This document shows, in pieces, positions 22,501-34,500 of a stretch of DNA of 64,000 nt (its first letter is position 1; each line of letters opens with the position of its first letter). The notes beneath the pieces are model-generated. The model saw only the letters and a program-made list of their open reading frames with translations. It was not told the DNA's origin and searched no databases. The position numbers were made by a program, and so were the translations under genes. The stretch spans positions 74,406,536 through 74,470,535 of the forward strand of contig NC_068366.1 of the NCBI RefSeq assembly GCF_020536995.1, written 5' to 3'. This stretch comes from Dreissena polymorpha (lineage: Eukaryota; Mollusca; Bivalvia; Myida; Dreissenidae).

Positions 22501-25500
22501 TTAACTGCATAACATTTGCGTTAGCAATATATTGGTCTTATTTTATAATCTTGTTGAGCTGATCATTTACTACGGTAATTGATTTAAAAAATCCTACACT
22601 CCCATCCTATTTGATGTAACAGACGAACAAACAACCACGGATATTCTTTAAACAATGACAAACCACATGTATGTCTTGGGTATGAACTTATTACAGTGAC
22701 AAACCTTTACACACACATAAACAAAGTGAGACGACTTCGGTTGCCCAAGCAAGTTAGAAAGCTTATGATTTCACGAGGCACTTTATTAGTTTCAAGGAAC
22801 CAATTGCCGAACAGAGTGACACCAAACTACAGTCCTGTATAGTGTGTTTGTATAGTGTATAGTATTAGACTGCCTTTAAAGTTTCAGAAGGTACAATAAA
22901 GCATTTTTGTAAGTATCACAGTGTTTGTTTTTTACATAAATGTGTATGAAAAGTTTCTGATTACTGGCGGCCGACCTAGCTTTTAACTCACTGTCGTTAC
23001 ATTGACGGTAACAATTGCTGATCGCAATTGTACACATGCTCGTGTTTATTGCTCGTATTTGTGTTGTGCCGTGCTGAAAAAAAACAGAGTCCTGAGATTT
23101 CTATGTGTTTATATTTTAATATTATTCTCAGCTTCTTTCCAGACTTTACTCGGACTACTTCCACGAGTTTGGTACTCTACAGAACCGCAACGACGTCGGT
23201 CCCGCGCACTTTCATGAGGTTGTAACGGAAGGCATCGATCTGTACAGAAAATGCTTTGAACACCGCACTGTCCGCAGTTGTGCGTACGACCACTCACTTT
23301 ACGACACCACGAAGGTAAGGCATCTCTGGTATTGTTTGACGTATTAGTTTTAGACACGTATTATATATTTGCATGAATTTATTAACTTGTATGTTCACTT
23401 AACGGTGGCCTATCAAGGTTCAAGTCACAAAACTTAAATACATTTGCCTTAAAGCCACACAATCCTGTCAGTATTTTCTTCAGTTTAATAGTTCCTACAA
23501 GATGAAAAACATTTCGGAAACGCGGTTTTACATTACGAGAAAATTGTGCGTACGTTTAACAATATCTTTTGTTGATCGTGCGGCTTTTCAAAAAATCTTT
23601 GCAATTTTACCAACCGTCTTGTCTCTTCACTGAATAGTGCTAAATCTAAGTACACGTTAATGCAAACATCTTTTAATTATTTTTTCAGCATGATGATTAC
23701 CAGAATCAAAAATATTATTATTATTAATCGTTTTCCTTTATAATTTAAGCATGGTTAACTTCGCTTTAAAAGGAATAACAAAACGTTCTTCTGGAAAATC
23801 ACTCACCCAGTTTATGTTTATGTTAAACATGTTCTTCATTCGGTGTTAAAGCGTGCTTCCATTTTATTTTTGTTCTTCATTATTTAATTTTGTTAACATC
23901 GTTTTTGATGCTTTAAACGCTGAATTAAAAGGTTTATCTAGTTTTATATTTATTTTCAGAATCAACCAGAGGTATTTAAACTTGGTTAGGTATATAACTG
24001 GTGTCATTGTGCTTGTGCAGTGATCTTTGTTGTTTTTCATAAAATCACGTTCTAAGCTTTGCACATATATGTAATACAAACCTCAATACAACAACTGCTT
24101 TTTTAACTATGCACACTATAGGTATTCCGACAATACCTTATGATTAGGGGTTAGGTATCTGACACCTACCGTAACCGATATTGCTATGCAAACATCTAAT
24201 AACATTACACATACAAACTCAACAGCCTTCAAGAATGTATTGCTAAAACATATAGCATAATTATTTATCATAAATAAAAACAAATAGAATAATGTTATTT
24301 ATTGTTGAATCGTTTTCTATGTCCGCATCCGCTAATTAGTGATACAACTCTACGAGTGAAAGGGAGAACAGAACACAGATTGTGGCATACAACAATGGCT
24401 ATCATCAATATCACAATACAAACACCGCTACAAGACTTTGACTATACCATATAGTCTAGTAGGAACGGACGTCCACGGTGCATGATTGGAACCTTTTTTT
24501 TTTAATATGCTGATGATGTTCTACATTGTCTTGGGTAAAAGGAAATGTTTGTTCCCAAGAAAAATTTCATGCCCACGGGGTCTAAATCCACGATGGCCGC
24601 CAAGATGGCCGACCAAAAACATAGGAAATGCCGTTTTTTTCGAAAATGACACAAACAACATATATTTTCTATGATTTTTGTAAGCTTTTTAATTTAAGCC
24701 ATTGAGAACATATTATTCTTTTAACACAAATAAGTTTTTTGGTAAAAAATTAAACATTGTATGAAAAAAAAGACTATATCAATGAAAAAAAGGTAAAAAA
24801 ACATGTGTTTTTGTCCTTTTAACATGTTTCAATTTGTATCTAAAAACAGTTTAGATACAATTATTATCCTAACTACATTTATACACACCTATGGGACTAA
24901 GGAATATAAATATATAATATTTCATGTGAATATTATAATATAACTGTGATTTGTAAGACAAGAAAAGTGCGTGGGGTAAATGACAAATATAAAGAAAAAA
25001 TACCCATTGTGCATATTGATATATTTTGAGATATACGAGGCTTGTTAACTTGTTATGTTTATGTATTTTGATCTTTTTGATACTTTTAAGTGTATGCACA
25101 TTGTTATGCCCCCTGTAGGGTGGCATATAGCAGTTGAACTGTCCGTCAGTCCGTCCGTCCGTTTGTCCGTCCGTCCGAAAACTTTAACATTGGCCATAAC
25201 ATTTGCAATATTGAAGATAGCAACTTGATATTTGGAATGCATGTGTACCTCATGGAGCTGCACATTTTGAGTGGTGAAAAGTCAAGGTCATCATTCAAGG
25301 CTAAAGGTAAAAAAAAACAAAACCAAGGGAAGTAAAACGCTTTAAAGGGAGATCATTTCTATTTATCATTTGGCAGGTACAGATCATTTTCACAAGGAAA
25401 GTGATATTTTTAAAGGGATATAATAATAATTTTTAAAAAGCGGCGCAGTAGGGGGCATTGTGTTTTTGACAAACACATTTCTTGTTTTTAAACATAACTT

Positions 25501-28500
25501 TCATGTTCTGTTTATTATAAAAATAAAGATAAAAATCATTTATCAACAATAGGTATAAAATCTCTCACAGTGAGCTCTAGTACTATCAGGGGCTCACGCT
25601 GCATGATTCTAAGATTTTATTTGAAAATGCTGATGATAATCTACATTTTGGGGGGTAAAACTTAATTTTTGTACCCACGAAACTTATTGATCACATGGTT
25701 TCTAAAGCCAAGATGGCTTCCAAGATGGCTGTTCATAACCCTATAAAATACTGTGTTTGCACGAATTGAGGAATGCATAACATGTTATTTAAAAAAATAC
25801 AACAATTAATTGTTTTTGATGAAATATATTACATGAATATATTATATGAAAACATGATTAAATACACGTTAAATTGGTACACAAAATGGTTGTTTTCGCG
25901 TAGGACATTTTCAAGTATTACCTGAAAAGCTTTTTGGATGAAATTAACATGTCAACTGCATACATAAACCATAAAGAGACTTAGAAATATAATGATATAT
26001 TATTTTATGTTAATAAAATCCATGATTATTATATACAAGAAAATAAAAGTGGATGGGACAAATGAAAATCTGAAGAAAAAAATGCCTAATGTGCATGTTG
26101 ATATATTTTAAGATAATTGGTCGTTTTTAAACTTATGTTCACGGATATATGGATTTATTTTCGTACTGATTAGTGCATACACATTGCTTGTAATTAGAAG
26201 CTAATTCCACTAACAGTTTTGTTAATAAAAATAGGAAAACAAGATCATATAATTGTATGCACATATCTTACGCATTCAAATCCCTCAAATGAAAAACATT
26301 GTTGTAAGATGTCATTTAAATTATCCAATAAAACACATTGTTTTGAAACAAAGATTGTTATTTTCACACACACAAAATCTGCTAAAGATGTGTATTTTTT
26401 ATTTTTTTGGGAGGGGATGAGGGTAAAGTGTCCATGATGTTTACTACAACTGCATTATACACAATGGCAAGACAAACTCTTAGTTTTTACTAAATTATGA
26501 AGTTTCTATGTTGTTCTTGTAACGTTATACTTTCCTTTCTATGTGATTATAGGAAACATATTGCATTCAATCAAGTAAGTAGATTAAATCTAATTAAGTT
26601 GAGCAACCAAACCAGTTGTGCGTGTGTGTTTTTTAAGTTTATGAAGTCCTTCCGCGCCTGAGGCTGAATAATGTGTGGACCCGGAGTTGGTTTCATAACT
26701 TCTACTTAATTAACTCACTAGACTGTTCTTTAAAAATTAAACAGGAAACTAATAATAAATTGTAAACAGCCATAAATTAAAAAAAAAACATTCCCTTGAA
26801 GTTTGTGTCGCCATATCTCGCATTTCTCTGCTCCCTATGCAGGGACTAGTTGCTCTAAAAAGAAATTAACGGCCTTTGATTGTTCCATGAAAGTATTAAT
26901 GTGACTTACTTGTTAACTCTTCAATATATATTTTAATTCGTAGCAAATTTGTTTTCTGGAATTATTTGAAAATATTTGAAAATGAGCATTGCTTAAAAAA
27001 TATGTATTTGGACTGAAGTTTATCATAACATACGTTTATCTCAAAGTTTTGAACAACCGTAGCCTGTCCAGCTGATCACACACAACAATTAATGGTGTTC
27101 ATTAACTCATTCGGATTACTATGAAAGTCGTTGATCACAGACGCCACCTCTCTTTTCCGATGTTTAAATACACAAGCCAGTTATACTTCCAAGGTGTCGC
27201 TAAATGTGGGATTTTTTTTCCAGAAAACAATGAGATGTCAGTAGAGTGTTCTTGTTTATTTGTCAACATATGGCACCTTATTTGTAAAATCCGTCAATGT
27301 TTTGCGATTCAGCGAAGATTCATTTATCTTTTAAGTGCACAGAAATATGAAATTGCAATACAGCTATTACATCAGCATAAACAGTATGTAACGTCAACAA
27401 AAAATGTGGTTTTTGATCGATCCACTAGATATGTTTGCATTTTTTCCCCAAAAGACTAGCCTGTGTTACGGATATGGCGCTTATAACCGGAGGAGGCACA
27501 CATGTCCAATTTAACTGTGGTACATTTGCATGTTTAAGATCATCCTTCTTATTCTACTTGTTATGTTTGAGCCGATTTTGGTATACTGGTATTCCGAACA
27601 AAGTGTTTTGCCAATCATGCCTAGAATGATAATACCTTTATTCTTTATAAGAGGTAAGAAAAGACAACATTACACAATGTCTGGCGTCTTCGTTCGAACG
27701 GGTGTTTATCGAATTGTAAACAAGACATTCTTTTTCAAATACAGTCGATAAAACCACGTCGCTTTATTTTAATACGGAATTAATTAAGCGAATTCTTATA
27801 TAACAAAACTAGTACTCTCGAGTGGTTAATTGTGTATGCAAATTTTGTAAAGCTTATTTCTTTGATATAATTAACACTATTTAACAAATCATTGCCTCTC
27901 CGATTGTCAGTATATTTATTCAAACGCTTCAATAGATGAAATAATGTGAGAAATGAGCTTCAATAATAATGCGAGGAAGGAAATACATGTAACAAACTTG
28001 TGGGAACGACTTCTCCAGTCTCGGGAAGGAGTACCTATGTGGTGGTGACGACATAGCTAACACACTGGAACAACTTAATAAGTCGTTTAGAATGAAATAT
28101 CTTACACTAATGATTGAGATAACATACACGTGGTAACGACCAATCAGAATACACGAATCCAAAATTCACGAGCCTATCCTATTCATATCATACAGTAACA
28201 GAGTCATGACAGTTTGCCTTGTACAAGTCGTTTTATACATACGTTAAACAAATTGCAAGTGTTCTAATTGTCTAGCTGTCTCACATGAATACCTTAATGG
28301 AACAATTTATTTCTTTTTCACAAATTGTAATGCTGTTACCAAGAGTAAGCTCTGTTGTTCCCGCGACTTACTAACTCATTTTCTTGAGCAAGAAATCTTG
28401 ATCTAACAAGTTAAAAAGACGTAAGAACGATATATTGAGGTATTCTTATAACGTAAATATTACAAAAAAACATGCTCATGTCACATCTATGCTGGTGTAC

Positions 28501-31500
28501 AAGATGATCCAGAAAACGCGTACTTCATTGGCTGAGTAAATTGTTATTTTTGTGTTACCTTTCGTTATCATCAACAACTGTTTAACAATAGACTATATAT
28601 ATCACAAGGTTTGTGCACGAATTAAACGTATTTATAGGGCAAATCTGCCCCTAATCCCCCAACACTAAAAAACACACGAAATATATGGTAAATGTGCTTT
28701 AATATTGGTCTTAATTGAAAGAATGACGTTTGCACTCTATGATAAAACTATTTTTGCAATGTTGTTTTGTACTTATTACTCAATTATGATTTGCTTAATC
28801 GTGCCATTTCGTAAAATGACCGTTTAAATAAGGTATGAAACTATTCGTGTCAGAGAGAAGTAGCATGTTTTTGTCATAAACAGTCTTATTAAAGAACAGA
28901 TGCATAACGTATTTTCAAAATATTCGGGATTCAGTTTTTGATTGTATATTGAACAGTCTTTTTTATTCAGGATGCCGACTTGGTTTGACTGAGAGGGGGC
29001 ATTGTTTATTAAAACTCGCTTATTCTAATGGAAAGTATGTATGTTCTGTATAATTATGGAATAACTTATTTTTGTTTTCCGTTCTTAGCGTCACCTCCTT
29101 GGAATTGGATCCCGCTCTTTTGGAAAATGCAAACATATCTTGTAGGTCGGTAATAAACCAATGTCTAAGTTGATTCTATGATTTGAATGTCTTGAAAGTA
29201 ACTGCTTGATGTCATTACTGATATAATTGGCTGGATTTTTTTCTTCACATAGGAAAAATAGTGATCCCCTGCTTCGATGTTCATCATAACGTATAAAGGT
29301 CCGCATGTTTTCAACTGGGTTGCGATTCTTTGGTTCAAAACTACACCAGATCATAACTTTAAAAAACTGCTCATATTTCCATTTTGAAGGCGATTGTATG
29401 GTTTTGTACATTAATGTATACAGAAATATTTGAATTGCATTCAATTGCCTAATTTTAAATATTATACATAAGATTATAAAAAAAAAACAACTTATTAAAC
29501 ATAATCATTTTCAAGAGATTGCAACATTTTCAACAACTCCCATTCCCTACAACATGGGTCTTGCAGACGGAAATTAAAGAAATATTTCAAAATATCCATG
29601 TGTTTTTTTAAATATAATTGAAGCCTTTGACCGACCATTTAGACCTATAAGCGACCCTGTGGTAGATGCGCATCTTTCTAACAATGGAACGTTTACATGC
29701 GCTCGATGAACCGTGCATGTATGACGCAAAAAGCATGTTTTGAACATTCTGGCACGATGACCGCTTTTCACTCAGGACGCATACACACTTAAGGTCTGAC
29801 TGATTAATGAAAGCAAACTTCAATTTTTATGTCTCACAACTTTAATAAAATTTTAAATATATTCTCGCTATTAAAGTGTTGTTCTTCATTAAAAGATACA
29901 GTGTTAACCGCTTGCTGAACATTATTATCATGCTTGTTCGGATTTAAATGTAAAACTTGTGTTTCTTCTAAATATTTCTAAATAAGAGATACACAATGAC
30001 TTCACATATAAATTTAGCTCTTGATGGTTGTTTACAATTTATTATAAGTTTCCTATTTGATATTTGAACAGCCTAGTGAGTTAATTTAGTAGAAGTTATG
30101 GAACCAACTCCGGGTCCACACATTATTCAGCCTCAGGCGCGGAAGGACTTCATAAATTAAAAAACACACACACGCACAACTGGTTTGGTTGTTCAACTTC
30201 ATTATATTTAATCTACTTACTTGATTGAATGCAATATGCTTCCTATAATCACATAGAAAGGAAAGCATACGTTACAAGAACAGTATACACTTCATAATTT
30301 AGTAAAGACTAAGAGTTTGTCTCGCAATTGTGTATTATGCAGTTGTAGTAAACAGCATTGACACTTTACCCGCATCCCCTCCCAAAAAATAAAAAATACA
30401 CACCTTTAGCAGATATTTTGTGTGTACAAATAACAATCTTTATTTGGAAACAATGTGTTTTATTGGATAATTTAAATTACATCTTACAGCAGTGTTTTTC
30501 ATATGAGGGATTTGAATGTGTAAGATATGTGCATACAATTATATGATCTTGTTTTCCTATTTTTATTAACAATACTGTTATGAGTTAGTGGAATCAGCTT
30601 CTAATTACATGCAATGTACATGCACTAATCAGTACGAAAATAAATCCATATATCCGTGAACATTACAAGTAAAAAAAACGATCAATTACATCATGCACAT
30701 TAGGCATTTTTTTTTTCAGATTGTCATTTGCCCAATCCACTTTTATTTTCTTGTATATATAAATCATGGGTTATAGTCACATAAAATAATATATCATTTA
30801 ATTTCTAAGTCTCTTTATGGTTTATGTATGCAGTTGACATGTTAATTTCATCCGAAAAGCTTTTCAGGCAATACTTGAAAATGTCCTACGCAAAAACAAC
30901 CATTTTGTGTACCAATTTAACGTGTATTTTTATCATGTTTTCATATAATATGTTCATATAATATATTTCATAAAAAACAGTGAATTGTTGTATTTTTTTT
31001 CAAATAATATGTTATTCATTCCTTAAATTAAAAAGCTAATCAAAACGGTCAAAGTTAAGTGTTGTTTGCGCAATTCGTGCAAACACAGTATTTTATAGGT
31101 TTATGGGCAGCCATCTTGGAAGCCATCTTGGCTTTAGAAACCATGTGATCAATTAGTTTCGTGGGTATAAAAAATTAAGTTTTACCCCCAAAAATGTAGA
31201 TTATCATCAGCATTTTCAAATAAAATCTTAGAATAATGCAGCGTGAGCCCCTGATAGTACTAGAGCTAATTGTGAGAGATTTTATACCTATTGTTGATAA
31301 ATGATTTTTATCTTTATTTTTATAATAAACAGAACATGAAAGTTATGTTTAAAAACAAGAAATGTGTTTGTCAAAAACACAATGCCCCCTACTGCGCCGC
31401 TTTTTAAAAATAATGATTATATCCCTTTAAAAAATATCACTTCCCCTGTGAAAATGATCTGTACCTGCCAAATGATAAATAGAAATGATCTCCCTTTAAA

Positions 31501-34500
31501 GCTTTTTACTTCCCTTGTTTTTTTTTTTTACCTTTAGCCTTGAATGATGACCTTGACTTTTCACCACTCAAAATGTGCAGCTCCATGAGGTACACATGCA
31601 TTCCAAATATCAAGTTGCTATCTTCAATGTTTAATTTTTCACCAAAAAACTTATTTGTTTAATAACAATATGTTCTCAATGGCTTAAATTAAAAGGCTTA
31701 CCAAAATCATGGAAAATATATGTTGTTTGTGTCATTTGCGAAAAAACGGCATTTCCTATGTTTTTGGTCGGCCATCTTGGCGGCCATCTTTGATTATGAC
31801 CCCGTGGGCATGACATTTTTCTTGGGAACAAACATTTTCTTTTACCCAAGACAATGTAAAACATTATCAGCATATTTAAAAAAAAAAGCTTTCAATCATG
31901 CACCATGGACCTCCGTTCCTATTAGACTAATATATCACAATACAAAAATAGCTACAAGACTATGACTATACCATAAATCACGATACAAACATCGCCACAA
32001 CACTATGACTATACCAGATATCACACTACAAACATCGCCACAAGACTATGGCTATACCAGATATCACAATACAAAAATAGCTACAAGACTATGACTATAC
32101 CATAAATCACGATACAAACATCGCCACAAGACTATGACTAAACCAGATATCACACTACAAACATCGCCACAACACTATGACTATACCATATATCACGATA
32201 CAATCATCGCCACAAGACTATGACTAAACCAGATATCACACTACAAACATCGCCACAACACTATGACTATACCATATATCACGATACAATCATCGCCACA
32301 AGACTATGACTAAACCAGATATCACACTACAAACATCGCCACAACACTATGACTATACCATATATCACGATACAAACATCGCCGCAAGACTATGGCTATA
32401 CCAGATATCACAATACAATCATCGCCACAAGACTATGACTAAACCAGATATCACACTACAAACATCGCCACAACACTATGACTATACCATATATCACGAT
32501 ACAAACATCGCCACAAGACTATGGCTATACCAGATATCACAATACAAACATCGCCACAAGACTATGACTACACCAGATATCACAATACAAACATCGCCAC
32601 AAGACTATGGCTATACCAGATATCACAATACAAACATCGCTACAACACTATGACTATGCCAGATATCACCATACAATCACCGCTACAAGATTATGACTTT
32701 ACCAGATATCAAATTACAAACATCGCTACAAGAGTATTACTATACCAGATATCACAATACAAACACCGCTACAAGAATCTGACTATACCAGATATCACAA
32801 TACACACATCGCAACAAGATTATGACTATACCAGATATCACAATACAAACACCGCTACACGACTATGACTATACCAGATATCACAATACAAACATCGCTA
32901 CAAGGCTCTGACGATAACAGATATCGCAATACAAAAACCACTTCATGTATATGACTAGAACATATATCGCAAAGCAAATTCACTTAAAATAATATGCCTA
33001 TACCTGAAATTAATACGAACCATGCAAGCTAATTAAGACTGTAAGTGATATCGCAATACAAACACCGCTACACGTCAATGGCTGTAACGATATCACAAAA
33101 CACCGCTTCAAGACTATGACTATAAACGTATCACTTTACAGATACCGCTATTCCTTCTGGACTTTTTCCGATATAACAATACAAGCGACGTTACAAAACT
33201 AATAAAGCAAACGACAAATTTGCAGAAACATTTATCAGAAGAGAAGTTTTGTTTATTCACTACTTTTATATTAGTACAACAAAGCATAAAACCAATAAAA
33301 CAATATAGGCAGAACTGTAAAACCTGATATTATATACGATTGGTTAATTCACACATTCCAAAATGCCCGGTTAACGATGCGTTATTAGACTTATGCTTTA
33401 ATCGTGATCACAAGCACAGCACACTATTAGGCTGCTAAAACGGATAGAAAAGTCAATAGGACGTCACTCAAGATGATCAGATACCACTCTCAAATTGTTT
33501 GAAGGCATTTTGAACGACCCTCAATCAGAACATAAGTGTGTCTGGCTGAAGGGCCGATTTGTTCGATTCACATTACTTTTAACCTGCATTAACACATGTT
33601 CTTTAGAGTGTAAGCCGCATTGTCAAGAGTAGAATAACCTGTTATATGTTTATGCCATATCACAGTATCGAATATTAATATTCTTGAAAGTTGAAGAACC
33701 ACCACCAATAACATATCTACGAATATAAACAGCTTCATATCTATGTTTGACCCGCTTATGAGCTTTAGGGCGCTTGAAAAAGCGTTCGATGTAAATTTAA
33801 AATTGCAATAAAAATGTATTTGGTAAAGATCCCGCAACCTTTTGTATACACCCGTAAACGTTTCAATACGATTTATCTACATGCTTATTCAATGTAATAA
33901 CTTGGTACTAGAGATTGAAAAAACAAAAATGTGACAACATGTGTTTTCTTACCAAAGCAGAGCTTGCTAAAATCGCTGATTTTGTTAATTCTTATTAATA
34001 GTAGTACCCATGCCGTTGATCAAGAACACTAACGTAAGAACTCTGGGAAAGTGACTAAGAAATATATCAGAAGTTATTTTTTCTTCTGAACCTTCTTAAA
34101 GATATTCCACTTACCACTGTTTACAGATGCAGGTGCAACTTGGAATTTATTATATATACTGGCAAGAACTGACGCGACTTTTCTCACGTGACAACATCCT
34201 CGTGCTACAAAATAAAGATATGAAGTACAAAGAAAGGACAATGAAGATGGTTTACAATTTCCTTGGCCTCCGTGAGTAAACTTGTCATGTTTCTAATACG
34301 GAAAAAAATAAATCTTATATGTAAACGTATTTTAATATTTAATATTTCCAAGTAACCTGTTGTGCAAAAAAACAGAAACATAAAAATAAATGTGTTTTAT
34401 ATGAATATGTGATTACAACTAAGTTTGAATACATTCTCAAGTAAATGCGTATGGCCTGCTATGCATATAACATGCACATTTTCTCAACATTTATTGTTAT

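Larger units (their letters stand above)
24451..31930. mobile_element. 7.5-kb element with inverted arms of about 2 kb
   Basis: Left arm 24451-26771 and right arm 30024-31930 are inverted copies. Outer termini read tagtctagtaggaacggacg on the left and the inverse, ctccgttcctattagacta, on the right. Matching blocks in mirrored order include the pair of gatggccgccaagatgg motifs, the F1 repeat, cgcgcctgaggctgaataat and attgcattcaatcaagtaag. The arms differ by scattered changes and one gap of about 455 bp. A 3.25-kb centre (26772-30023) separates them. Both sides abut units of the same 43-bp minisatellite, implying insertion into it. I recognise no transposase. Long arms recall Foldback/Galileo or MULE-type elements, but the class is open. 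It lies in intron 5 of the sulfotransferase gene. Confidence 0.75.

Noticed and set aside
32306-32868. Two 115-codon repetitive frames that look like a repeat protein
   Set aside because: They follow exactly from the 43-bp minisatellite and lie in an intron beside a transposable element.
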